From: DATCYZ01 sp036526195
GTDB lineage: Bacteria; Pseudomonadota; Gammaproteobacteria; Burkholderiales; SG8-39
Reading direction: 5' to 3'
Length of the DNA stretch: 6,763 bases
Assembly: GCA_036526195.1 (NCBI GenBank)
Contig: DATCYZ010000004.1
Location: forward strand, 1-6,763
The notes under the pieces are model-generated. The model worked only from the letters and a program-made list of their open reading frames with translations. It was not told the DNA's origin and made no database searches. The translations under genes and the position numbers were made by a program. This document shows, piece after piece, positions 1 through 6,763 of this stretch (position 1 is its first letter; each line of letters begins with the position of its first letter).

Positions 1-22
1 CATATATGTTACTAATTGGCAT
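1..22 (-). CDS. Possible 5' end of the next operon gene (phoU expected), cut by window edge
   Basis: An ATG at 22-20 opens seven codons, read as MPISNIY, before the window ends. It starts 26 bp after the pstB stop in the same direction. In many pst operons the gene after pstB is phoU, the regulator that links PstSCAB to the PhoR sensor kinase and restrains the Pho response. Position is therefore the only argument for phoU; seven residues cannot identify a family. No strong Shine-Dalgarno site precedes the ATG, only a weak GCGGGA-like stretch. These 22 bases are much richer in A and T than the rest of the window. The true start could lie outside the window. Confidence 0.3.
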
Positions 23-48
23 GAATCGGCGTCCCGCCGGTCTGCCGG

Positions 49-843
49 CTAGCCGAAGCGGCCGGTGATGTAGTCCTCGGTCTGCTTCTTCCTCGGCTTG
101 ATGAAGATCTCGTCGGTGACGCCGTACTCGATCAGTTCGCCGAGGTACATGTAGGCGGTGTAGTCCGAGACCCGCGCCGCCTGCTGCATGTTGTGGGTGA
201 CGATGAGGATGGTCACCTTGTTCTTCAGGTCGTGGATCAGCTCCTCGATCGAGGCGGTGGCGATCGGGTCGAGCGCGGAGGTCGGCTCGTCGAACAGCAG
301 GATCTCCGGGTCGGTGGCGAGCGCGCGGGCGATGCACAGGCGCTGCTGCTGGCCGCCCGAGAGGTTGAAGGCGAGGTCCTGCAGGCGGTCCTTGACCTCG
401 TCCCAGAGCGCCGCGTTGCGCAGGGCCTCCTCCACCTTCTCGTTCAGCACCACCTTGCGGCTCTGGCCGCGCACCCGCAGCCCGTAGGCCACGTTCTCGT
501 AGATCGACTTCGGGAACGGGTTGGGCTTCTGGAACACCATCGAGATGCGCATGCGCACCTCGATCGGGTCGACGTTGCCGGCGAGGATGTTCACGTCGTC
601 CGGGAACAGGCGGATCTCGCCCTCGTAGCGGTTGCCGGGATAGAGGTCGTGCATGCGGTTGAAGCTGCGCAGGAAGGTCGACTTGCCGCAGCCGGAGGGC
701 CCGATCAGCGCGGTGACGCGCTTCTCGTGCAGCGGCATGCTGAGGTCCTTCAGCGCGTGGAAGTCGCCGTAGTAGAAGTTGAGCTTGCGCGCTTCGGCCT
801 TGACCGCCCGTTGCGACGCCGCCTGTCCGGGAACGCTCACCAT
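49..843 (-). CDS. pstB: PstB, phosphate ABC transporter ATP-binding protein
   Basis: ATPase subunit that powers phosphate import through the PstC-PstA channel on the cytoplasmic face of the inner membrane. The protein is 264 aa, a normal length for PstB (about 250-270). All ABC ATPase motifs are visible: Walker A GPSGCGKST at 48-56 (Lys54), Q-loop Gln105 in MVFQKPNPF, signature LSGGQ at 161-165, Walker B ILLFDEP at 181-187 with catalytic Glu186, D-loop SALD at 189-192 and switch His217. The segment YPGNRYEGEI (68-77) and the PNPFPKSIYENV region are typical of PstB rather than other ABC ATPases. The reading frame stays open upstream to 1200, but that extension is Arg/His-rich antisense-like sequence inside pstA. 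The ATG at 843 has a GAGGA site 10 nt upstream and overlaps the pstA stop by 7 nt (ATGGTGA), indicating coupled translation. A GTG start at 840 is possible but worse spaced. Confidence 0.97.
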   Translation of the reverse strand: MVSVPGQAASQRAVKAEARKLNFYYGDFHALKDLSMPLHEKRVTALIGPSGCGKSTFLRSFNRMHDLYPGNRYEGEIRLFPDDVNILAGNVDPIEVRMRISMVFQKPNPFPKSIYENVAYGLRVRGQSRKVVLNEKVEEALRNAALWDEVKDRLQDLAFNLSGGQQQRLCIARALATDPEILLFDEPTSALDPIATASIEELIHDLKNKVTILIVTHNMQQAARVSDYTAYMYLGELIEYGVTDEIFIKPRKKQTEDYITGRFG

Positions 844-1784
844 TTGATGTTTTTCCTCAGTCTGTAGCGCAGCCAGATGGCCAGGCCGTTCATGGCCACG
901 GTCATGAAGACCAGCACGAAGCCCGCGGCGGCGGCATTCTGGTGGAACGCCGCCTCCGGGCGCGAAGTCCAGTTGAACATCTGGATCGGCATCACGGTGA
1001 AGGGCGAGCTCAGCCATTCGAAGGACAGGAACGGCGGCTCGGCGATCACCGGCGACGGCGGCAGGAAGGCGATGAAGGTGAGCGCGCCGATGGTGATGAT
1101 GGGCGCGGTCTCGCCGATCGCGCGCGCCATGCCGATGATCACGCCGGTGAGGATGCCGGGCGCGGAGTACGGCAGGATGTGGTCGGCGCAGACCTGCCAC
1201 TTGGTCGCGCCCAGGGCATAGGCGGCTTCGCGGATGCCCTGCGGGATCGAGCGGATCGCCTCGCGCGTGGCGACGATCACCACCGGCAGGATGAGCAGCG
1301 CCAGCGTCAGGCCGGCCGAGAGGATCGACTGGCCGAAGCCGAACTGGTAGACGAACAGGCCGAGCGCGAGCAGGCCGTAGACGATCGAGGGCACGCCCGC
1401 GAGGTTGGTGATGTTGATCTCGATCACGTCGGTGAACCAGTGTCGCGGTGCGTACTCCTCGAGATACACGCCGGAGGCCACCCCGAGCGGCACCGCGAAG
1501 AACGCGGTCACCAGCATCACCAGGCAGGAGCCGACCCAGGCCGAGAGGATCCCGGCCTGCGCCGGGCGGCGCGAGGGGAAGTTGGTGAAGAACTCCAGGT
1601 CCAGGCGCGGAATGCCGGCCACCGCCATGTCGACGAACAGCACCATGAAGGTGAGGATGCCGAACATCAGCGCAAGGATGCCGCAGAGCGCGAACATGGC
1701 ATCCCAGCGCCGGTGGCGCGTGATCATCGCGCGGATCGCCACCAAGTCCCGGGTCACGTCGGCGGCGGATTGCGCGGGCGTCAT
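837..1784 (-). CDS. pstA: PstA, phosphate ABC transporter permease
   Basis: One of the two inner-membrane subunits that form the phosphate channel with PstC. The protein is 315 aa. A short cytoplasmic N-terminus is followed by about six hydrophobic segments, near residues 29-55, 81-108, 127-147, 154-174, 209-240 and 285-307, ending in a basic tail (RYRLRKNIKW). The cytoplasmic EAA loop that docks on the ATPase is clear at 186-205 (EAAYALGATKW, then HILP), and ARAIGETAP at 220-228 is a conserved Pst permease motif. Length and layout match ordinary compact PstA, without the large N-terminal extension seen in some pseudomonads. The ATG overlaps the pstC stop by one base (TGATG), and a GAGG site sits 7 nt upstream inside pstC, so re-initiation after pstC is likely. 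It overlaps pstB at its 3' end. Confidence 0.96.
   Translation of the reverse strand: MTPAQSAADVTRDLVAIRAMITRHRRWDAMFALCGILALMFGILTFMVLFVDMAVAGIPRLDLEFFTNFPSRRPAQAGILSAWVGSCLVMLVTAFFAVPLGVASGVYLEEYAPRHWFTDVIEINITNLAGVPSIVYGLLALGLFVYQFGFGQSILSAGLTLALLILPVVIVATREAIRSIPQGIREAAYALGATKWQVCADHILPYSAPGILTGVIIGMARAIGETAPIITIGALTFIAFLPPSPVIAEPPFLSFEWLSSPFTVMPIQMFNWTSRPEAAFHQNAAAAGFVLVFMTVAMNGLAIWLRYRLRKNIKW
854..858 (-). promoter_or_regulatory. Ribosome binding site of pstB
   Basis: GAGGA on the minus strand, inside the last codons of pstA, lies 10 nt before the ATG at 843 and 13 nt before the alternative GTG at 840. It supports the ATG as the pstB start and rejects the much longer open frame that runs on to 1200. 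Confidence 0.6.
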
Positions 1785-2704
1785 CAGTAGGCCTCGCGGA
1801 AGCGCCGGCGCAGCATGTGCCCGCCGACGTTGCAGGCGAGCGTGAACAGCATCAGCGTCAGGCCCGCGGCGAAGATCGTCTGGTAGCCCACCGAGCCGTG
1901 CGGCAGGTCGCCGAGCGCCACCTGGACGATGAAGGCGGTGATGGTCGCCGCGGGCTCCATCGGGTTGAAGGTCAGGTTCGGCTGCATGCCGGCGGCCACC
2001 GCCAGGATCATGGTCTCGCCCACCGCGCGCGAGATGCCGAGGATGTACGCCGAGGCGATGCCCGAGAAGGCGGCGGGCACCACCACGCGGATCGCCGTCT
2101 GGAAGCGGGTCGCGCCCATGGCGTAGGAGCCTTCGCGCAGGCTCATCGGCACCGCGCGCATCGCGTCCTCAGAGATCGAGCTGACGTAGGGAATGATCAT
2201 GATGCCCATGACGATGCCGGCGCCGAGCAGGTTGAACCCGGGCAGGCCCGGGATCAGCTTCTGCAGGAGCGGCGTCACCAGCAGCAGCGCGAAATAGCCG
2301 TAAATGATGGTCGGCACCCCGCCGAGCAGCTCGAGCAGCGGCTTGGCCACTTCGCGCACCGCAAAGGGCGCGAACTCGGAGAGGTAGATCGCGATGATGG
2401 TGCCCAGCGGAATCGCGATCGACAGGGCCACGGCGGAGCTCGTCAGCGTGCCCGAGAGCAGCACCATGATGCCGAAGTGGGCGTCGTCGAACAGCGGCGT
2501 CCACTGCGTGTCGGTGAGGAAGTCCCACAGCGACACGTGCCGGAAGAACACCACCGATTCCTTGACCAGCACGTAGACGATGGCGACGGTGGTCAGCACC
2601 GACACCAGCGCCGCCAGCAGCAGCAGGAACTCGATCGCGCGTTCGCGCACGACACGTGCGCGGCGGCGGCGCGCGAACGCGGTCAGCGGTGCGGGCGTGG
2701 ACAT
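1784..2704 (-). CDS. pstC: PstC, phosphate ABC transporter permease
   Basis: Partner of PstA in the inner-membrane phosphate channel. The protein is 306 aa, close to the usual size for compact PstC. An Arg-rich cytoplasmic N-terminus (ARRRRARVVRER, 11-22) leads into about six hydrophobic segments near 24-48, 78-108, 128-148, 157-175, 210-237 and 271-297. The EAA loop occupies 191-210 (EGSYAMGATRF to VVVP), and SRAVGETM at 225-232 is the conserved Pst motif matching ARAIGETAP in PstA. GGVPTIIYG at 128-136 is also typical of the family. The start is fixed at the 5' side because an in-frame TGA lies immediately before the ATG. No recognisable Shine-Dalgarno site precedes it (the upstream bases read GCACCGCCTGA), so initiation may be weak. 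The gene lies 98 bp after pstS, beyond a hairpin that may limit read-through. Confidence 0.96.
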   Translation of the reverse strand: MSTPAPLTAFARRRRARVVRERAIEFLLLLAALVSVLTTVAIVYVLVKESVVFFRHVSLWDFLTDTQWTPLFDDAHFGIMVLLSGTLTSSAVALSIAIPLGTIIAIYLSEFAPFAVREVAKPLLELLGGVPTIIYGYFALLLVTPLLQKLIPGLPGFNLLGAGIVMGIMIIPYVSSISEDAMRAVPMSLREGSYAMGATRFQTAIRVVVPAAFSGIASAYILGISRAVGETMILAVAAGMQPNLTFNPMEPAATITAFIVQVALGDLPHGSVGYQTIFAAGLTLMLFTLACNVGGHMLRRRFREAY

Positions 2705-2758
2705 TCAGGCGGTGCTTGCGGCGATGGCAGCCGGCATTTCGTGGAGCCTGGATTATGA

Positions 2759-2788
2759 AGGAAAACCGCCCGCGCCCCGCGCGGGCGG
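2759..2788 (-). terminator. Rho-independent-type hairpin between pstS and pstC
   Basis: On the minus strand a perfect 10-bp stem of G and C only (2788-2779 pairing with 2775-2766) has a 3-nt loop and is followed directly by TTTTCCTT. It begins 15 bp after the pstS stop codon. The stem is strong but the T-tract is short and interrupted, so partial termination or protection of the pstS 3' end is more likely than a full stop. A hairpin here would explain how a periplasmic binding protein can be made in excess over its membrane partners. The plus strand has no T-run after the stem, so it is not bidirectional. Confidence 0.75.
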
Positions 2789-2802
2789 CGGCCGATACGC
2801 GC

Positions 2803-3792
<990 letters not shown>

Positions 3793-3799
3793 GGGTTCG

Positions 3800-3805
3800 C
3801 TCCTT
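3800..3805 (-). promoter_or_regulatory. Strong ribosome binding site of pstS
   Basis: AAGGAG on the minus strand, 7 nt before the ATG at 3792. It is one of the two best Shine-Dalgarno sites in the window, and it decides the pstS start against the in-frame ATG at 3852. Its strength contrasts with pstC, which has no clear site, and fits high PstS synthesis. Confidence 0.85.
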
Positions 3806-3834
3806 CGCGGTTCGGATGGCACTCGGACAGGCGA

Positions 3835-3840
3835 AGTCTG
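3835..3840 (-). promoter_or_regulatory. Weak candidate -10 element of the pstS promoter
   Basis: CAGACT on the minus strand matches TATAAT at three of six positions, including A at position 2 and T at position 6. It lies exactly 10 nt downstream of the candidate Pho box, which is the spacing expected when PhoB replaces -35 recognition. Transcription would then begin near 3828 and leave a leader of about 36 nt. Spacing is the main support; the match itself is poor. Confidence 0.35.
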
Positions 3841-3850
3841 GGGCCCGCAC

Positions 3851-3868
3851 ATGACAGGATCATGACGC
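3851..3868 (-). promoter_or_regulatory. Candidate Pho box (PhoB operator) upstream of pstS
   Basis: Read on the minus strand it is GCGTCAT-GATC-CTGTCAT. The known PhoB operator consists of two 7-bp direct repeats of CTGTCAT separated by 4 bp. The downstream half here matches 7 of 7 and the upstream half 5 of 7, with the correct 11-bp period. It stands 59 bp before the pstS ATG and 10 bp before a weak -10. PhoB~P binding here would activate pstSCAB under phosphate limitation. The phoB gene itself is not in the window. Confidence 0.7.
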
Positions 3869-3890
3869 CCCGCAGGATCATGAAGCCCCG
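3855..3890. repeat. 18-bp tandem duplication in the pstS upstream region
   Basis: Two adjacent 18-bp units, 3855-3872 and 3873-3890, read CAGGATCATGACGCCCCG and CAGGATCATGAAGCCCCG on the plus strand. They differ at one base (3866 C against 3884 A). The first unit contains the upstream Pho half-site, the 4-bp spacer and three bases of the downstream half-site. The second unit therefore carries a further degenerate half-site (GCTTCAT on the minus strand), 18 bp away rather than the 11 bp PhoB needs. The duplication may have arisen by slippage or may extend the operator. An inverted repeat CATGA/TCATG (3850-3854 and 3860-3864) also overlaps it. Confidence 0.9.
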
Positions 3891-3901
3891 GCGCCCGCCG
3901 C

Positions 3902-5248
3902 TCAGCCGACCGCGCGCTTCACCGTGTCCGCGATCGCCGCCGCGGCGCGCTCGATCTCCTCGCGCGCCTCGCCCTCGACCATCACGCGCAGCACCGGCTC
4001 GGTGCCCGAGGGCCGCAGCAGGACGCGGCCGCGCCCGTTCAGGCCGCGTTCGGCCTCGGCCCGGGCGCCGGCGATGCCGGCATGGCCGCGCCAGTCGAAG
4101 CCGCGCGGCACCTGCACGTTGATCATCACCTGCGGGAACATCGGCAGGTCGGCGGTCAGTTCGCCCAGCGTGCCGCCCGAAAGGCGCAGCGCCTTGAGCA
4201 CCTGCAGCGCCGAGACGATGCCGTCGCCGGTGGTGTGCTTGTCCAGGCAGATCAGGTGCCCGGAGTTCTCGCCGCCGAGAATCCAGCCCTTGGCGCGCAT
4301 GAGCTCGAGCACATAGCGGTCGCCGACCGCCGCCCGCTCGAAGGCGATGCCGAGCCGGCCGAGCGCCTGCTCGAAGCCGAGGTTGGTCATCAGGGTGCCG
4401 GCCACCCCAGCGATCGATTCCCCGTTCGCGCGCTGCTTGACGATGGCATACAGCAGCTGGTCGCCGTCGTAGGCGCGGCCCTGCGCGTCCACCATCACCA
4501 GCCGGTCGGCGTCGCCGTCCAGGGCAATGCCGAGGTCCGCGCCCTGCGCGCGCACCGCCGCGATCAACTGCTGCGGGGCCGTCGCGCCGAACTGCGCGTT
4601 GATGTTGAAGCCGTCGGGGGCATCGCCGATCGCCACCACCTCGGCGCCGAGCTCGTGGAACACGTGCGGCGCGACGTTGTAGGCCGCGCCGTGCGCGCAG
4701 TCGACGACGATTTTCATGCCCTTCAGGTCGCGCTCCGCGGGGAAGGTCGACTTGCAGAACTCGATGTAGCGGCCGGCGGCATCATCGATGCGCTGCGCGC
4801 GACCGAGGCCGGCGGAATCCCTGCACGCCATCGGCTGCTCGAGCGCGGACTCGATCTCGTGCTCGAGCGCGTCCGGCAGCTTGAAGCCGTCGCCGGAGAA
4901 GAACTTGATGCCGTTGTCCGGATAGGCGTTGTGCGAGGCGCTGATCACCACCCCCGCGGCAAGGCGCAGGGCGCGCGTCAGGTAGGCCACCCCCGGCGTC
5001 GGCAGGGGCCCGCACAGCATCACGTCCACGCCCGCCGAAGAGAACCCCGCCTCGAGGGCCGCCTCGAGCATGTAACCCGAGATGCGCGTGTCCTTGCCGA
5101 TCAGCACGCCGGGACGGCCGTCGCGGTTGCGCCGGGCCGCCAGCACCCGGCCGGCGGCGTGGCCGAGGCGCATGACGAACTCCGGCGTCATCGGCACCTC
5201 GCCCACGGTGCCGCGAATGCCGTCGGTGCCGAAATAGCGACGGCTCAT
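3902..5248 (-). CDS. glmM: GlmM, phosphoglucosamine mutase
   Basis: Cytoplasmic enzyme that interconverts glucosamine-6-phosphate and glucosamine-1-phosphate, feeding GlmU and UDP-GlcNAc for peptidoglycan and LPS. The protein is 448 aa, close to the 445 aa of E. coli GlmM. All alpha-D-phosphohexomutase signatures are present: RRYFGTDGIRG at the N-terminus (3-13), the phosphoserine loop ISASHN at 102-107 with catalytic Ser105, the Mg-binding DGDADR at 244-249, the sugar-binding GGENSGH at 325-331, and the phosphate-binding RPSGTEP at 412-418 near the C-terminus. The FGTDGIRG start and GGENSGH loop indicate GlmM rather than phosphomannomutase/ManB. The residue after SHN is Ala, where E. coli and many others have Pro. 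The start codon overlaps the folP stop (ATGA) and has an AGGAGG site 7 nt upstream. pstS follows 109 bp downstream with no convincing terminator between. Confidence 0.97.
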   Translation of the reverse strand: MSRRYFGTDGIRGTVGEVPMTPEFVMRLGHAAGRVLAARRNRDGRPGVLIGKDTRISGYMLEAALEAGFSSAGVDVMLCGPLPTPGVAYLTRALRLAAGVVISASHNAYPDNGIKFFSGDGFKLPDALEHEIESALEQPMACRDSAGLGRAQRIDDAAGRYIEFCKSTFPAERDLKGMKIVVDCAHGAAYNVAPHVFHELGAEVVAIGDAPDGFNINAQFGATAPQQLIAAVRAQGADLGIALDGDADRLVMVDAQGRAYDGDQLLYAIVKQRANGESIAGVAGTLMTNLGFEQALGRLGIAFERAAVGDRYVLELMRAKGWILGGENSGHLICLDKHTTGDGIVSALQVLKALRLSGGTLGELTADLPMFPQVMINVQVPRGFDWRGHAGIAGARAEAERGLNGRGRVLLRPSGTEPVLRVMVEGEAREEIERAAAAIADTVKRAVG

Positions 5249-6072
5249 GCCCCCGCCTCCTGAACCGCCTGCCAGACCCTGAGCACGTCGACCGTTTCCT
5301 TTACGTCATGCACCCGCAGTATTGTCGCCCCCGCCTGCGCTGCGAGCAACGCGGCCGCGAGGCTCGCCGCCAGCCGGTCGCCCGCCTCGCGTCCCGTGAG
5401 CACGCCCAGGGTCGACTTGCGCGACCACCCGGCGGCCAGCGGCACGCCGAGCACCGACAGTTCGGACAGCCTGCGCAACAGCACCAGGTTGTGCGCGGCG
5501 GTCTTGCCGAAACCGAACCCGGGATCGGCCACCAGGCGCTCGCGCGCGATGCCCGCGGCCTGCGCAGCCTCGATCCGGGCGGCGAGGAAATCGCGCACCT
5601 CGGCCACCACCTCGCCGTAGGCCGGCGCGTCCTGCATGGTGCCGGGCTCGCCCTGCATGTGCATCAGGCACAGGCCGCAGCCGCTTTGCGCCACCGCCTC
5701 GAGCGCGCCGGGCGCGCGCAGCGCGTTGACGTCGTTGATCATCGAGGCGCCGGCCGCAAGCACCTCGCGCATCACGCGCGCGCGACGGGTATCGACGGAA
5801 ATCGGCAGGCGCAGGTCGTGCAGGGCGCCGAGCACCGGCAGGACCCGGGAGAGCTCCTCGTCCTCGCTCACCGGTGCTGCGCCGGGCCGGGTCGATTCCC
5901 CGCCGATGTCCAGCAACGCCGCCCCTTCGTCCGCCATGCGCCGCGCCCGCTCGATCGCCTGCGCAGGCCCGGCAAAGCGGCCGCCGTCGGAGAACGAATC
6001 GGGCGTGAGGTTCAGCACGCCCATGACCAACGGCCGGTCGAGCGGCAGGACGTACCCGCCGCAACGCAGCAT
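5245..6072 (-). CDS. folP: FolP, dihydropteroate synthase
   Basis: Condenses 6-hydroxymethyl-dihydropterin pyrophosphate with p-aminobenzoate to make dihydropteroate in folate synthesis; it is the target of sulfonamides. The protein is 275 aa, the usual size, and folds as a TIM barrel. Motifs in order: MGVLNLTPDSFSDGG (17-31), DIGGESTRPGA (55-65), SVDT (92-95), INDVNALR (112-119), LMHMQGEPGTMQ (136-147), DPGFGFGK (183-190), SRKS (217-220) and RVHDV (253-257). Residues matching the E. coli pterin and phosphate contacts are all present: Asn21, Asp94, Asn113, Asp183, Lys219, Arg253 and His255. Phe27 and Pro63, at positions where changes give sulfonamide resistance in E. coli, are wild type, so this looks like the housekeeping enzyme and not a sul-type one. 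Its ATG overlaps the ftsH stop by 1 nt (TGATG). No good Shine-Dalgarno site is visible, so translation probably depends on ribosomes finishing ftsH. Confidence 0.97.
   Translation of the reverse strand: MLRCGGYVLPLDRPLVMGVLNLTPDSFSDGGRFAGPAQAIERARRMADEGAALLDIGGESTRPGAAPVSEDEELSRVLPVLGALHDLRLPISVDTRRARVMREVLAAGASMINDVNALRAPGALEAVAQSGCGLCLMHMQGEPGTMQDAPAYGEVVAEVRDFLAARIEAAQAAGIARERLVADPGFGFGKTAAHNLVLLRRLSELSVLGVPLAAGWSRKSTLGVLTGREAGDRLAASLAAALLAAQAGATILRVHDVKETVDVLRVWQAVQEAGA
5256..5261 (-). promoter_or_regulatory. Strong ribosome binding site of glmM
   Basis: A perfect AGGAGG on the minus strand lies 7 nt before the glmM ATG at 5248, inside the last codons of folP. It supports the ATG start and allows glmM to be translated independently as well as by coupling through the 4-nt ATGA overlap. 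Confidence 0.85.
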
Positions 6073-6763
6073 CAGGCGACAGGCGTCGGCGCCGGAGTGC
6101 CTTCCGCGCCGTCGTTCGCGGCTGCGTCAGGCGGCTTGGTGCTTGCGCTCGGCAGCTTCGGCGCGCGCGGCGGCTTGCCGTCCATGACGTCGCCGATCTG
6201 CTCCGCGTCCAGCGTTTCCAGCTCGAGCAGCGCCGCGGCCATGCCCTCGACCTTGTCGCGGTTTTCCTCGAGGAGCTTTCGCGCCAGCTTGTACTGGGTG
6301 TCGATGATGCGGCGGATCTCGGCGTCCACCTGCTGCAGCGTGGCCTCGGAGACGCTCTTGTGGGTGGTGACCGAGCGGCCGAGGAAGACCTCGCCCTCGT
6401 TCTCGCCGTACACCATGGTGCCGAGCGCGTCCGACATGCCCCATTGCGTCACCATGCGCCGCGCGATCTCGGTCGCGCGCTCGAAGTCGTTCGACGCCCC
6501 GGTGGTCATCTGGTCCATGAACAGTTCCTCGGCGATGCGCCCGCCGAAGAGCACCGTGATGGTGTTCAGGAGGCGCTCGCGATCCTGGCTGTAGCGGTCC
6601 TCCGTGGGCAGCTGCATGGTCACGCCGAGCGCGCGCCCGCGCGGGATGATGGTCACCTTGTGCACCGGGTCGGTCTTCGGCAGCAGCCTGGCGACCACCG
6701 TGTGGCCCGACTCGTGGTACGCCGTGTTCCTGCGCTCCTCGTCGGACATCACCATCGAGCGCC
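6072..6763 (-). CDS. ftsH: FtsH, ATP-dependent zinc metalloprotease (3' part only)
   Basis: C-terminal 229 residues of FtsH, the inner-membrane AAA+ protease that degrades damaged membrane proteins and short-lived regulators. In E. coli it degrades LpxC and sigma-32. The N-terminal membrane anchors and the AAA+ domain lie beyond the window; an ATG at 6755 is internal (RSMVM matches the E. coli junction). In fragment numbering from the first full codon at 6761, the M41 zinc site HESGH is at 16-20 with Glu17 catalytic, and the third zinc ligand is Asp92 in GASNDFERAT. Other family blocks are DPVHKVTIIPRGRALGVT, YGENEGEVFLGRS, and a helical C-terminal region (about 136-185). The last 30 or so residues form a Pro/Ala-rich, probably disordered tail (from KPPRAPK to TPAPTPVA) unlike the E. 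coli tail. folP starts within the stop codon. Confidence 0.96.
   Translation of the reverse strand, partial: RSMVMSDEERRNTAYHESGHTVVARLLPKTDPVHKVTIIPRGRALGVTMQLPTEDRYSQDRERLLNTITVLFGGRIAEELFMDQMTTGASNDFERATEIARRMVTQWGMSDALGTMVYGENEGEVFLGRSVTTHKSVSEATLQQVDAEIRRIIDTQYKLARKLLEENRDKVEGMAAALLELETLDAEQIGDVMDGKPPRAPKLPSASTKPPDAAANDGAEGTPAPTPVA

Noticed and set aside
27..39. Small hairpin (CGGCG, 3-nt loop, CGCCG) after pstB as a terminator
   Set aside because: The stem is only 5 bp and no T-tract follows on either strand. Such stems are frequent by chance at this GC content.
844..1200. Extension of the pstB frame upstream, giving a 383-residue protein
   Set aside because: The extra 119 residues are Arg/His/Ala-rich, resemble no PstB, and lie wholly within pstA in another frame. 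The ATG at 843 has a ribosome site and gives a normal-length PstB.
2752..2757. CATAAT on the minus strand as the -10 of an internal pstC promoter
   Set aside because: It matches five of six -10 bases, but the position 17 bp upstream is GC-only stem sequence with no -35 likeness and no Pho box.
3793..3852. Longer PstS starting at the ATG at 3852
   Set aside because: It would add 20 residues before a clear signal peptide, place the start inside the Pho box, and ignore the AAGGAG site at 3800-3805.
3888..3901. GC-rich inverted repeat just after the glmM stop as a terminator
   Set aside because: It forms at most a 5-bp stem with a 2-nt loop, and no T-run follows on the minus strand.
5245..6072. 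folP as an acquired sulfonamide-resistance (sul) gene
   Set aside because: It sits in the housekeeping ftsH-folP-glmM context, has host-like base composition, and keeps wild-type Phe27 and Pro63. No mobile element is nearby.

Overview
The window looks like ordinary chromosomal DNA from a high-GC proteobacterium, most likely a betaproteobacterium. The basis is the gene order ftsH-folP-glmM running straight into pstS-pstC-pstA-pstB, an arrangement I know mainly from betaproteobacteria, together with strong GC bias at third codon positions. The sequence alone does not fix the order or genus. There are no mobile elements, tRNAs, rRNAs, CRISPR arrays or foreign-looking islands. All seven confident genes lie on the minus strand, so the biological reading direction is from high to low coordinates.

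First block (6763 down to 3902): the 3' end of ftsH (membrane AAA+ zinc protease), folP (dihydropteroate synthase) and glmM (phosphoglucosamine mutase). The genes touch or overlap (TGATG at ftsH/folP, ATGA at folP/glmM), which suggests one transcript with translational coupling. They serve protein quality control, folate synthesis and production of the UDP-GlcNAc precursor for peptidoglycan and LPS.

Junction (3901 to 3793, 109 bp): no convincing terminator follows glmM. The gap holds a good candidate PhoB-binding Pho box (3851-3868), a weak -10 exactly 10 bp downstream of it, a strong Shine-Dalgarno site for pstS, and an unusual 18-bp tandem duplication (17 of 18 bases identical) that includes part of the Pho box.

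Second block (3792 down to 49): a complete high-affinity phosphate ABC importer. PstS is the periplasmic binding protein, PstC and PstA are the two membrane subunits, and PstB is the ATPase. A GC-rich hairpin with a short T-tract sits between pstS and pstC and probably acts as a partial terminator, giving more PstS than channel subunits. pstC/pstA overlap by 1 nt and pstA/pstB by 7 nt. After pstB, the last 22 bases may hold the first seven codons of another gene; phoU is expected from the usual operon order, but too little is visible to confirm it.

Nothing here amounts to a new biological system. The points most worth a second look are the duplicated element in the pstS promoter, the intra-operon hairpin, and the ambiguous PstS signal peptide, which has a lipobox-like motif.
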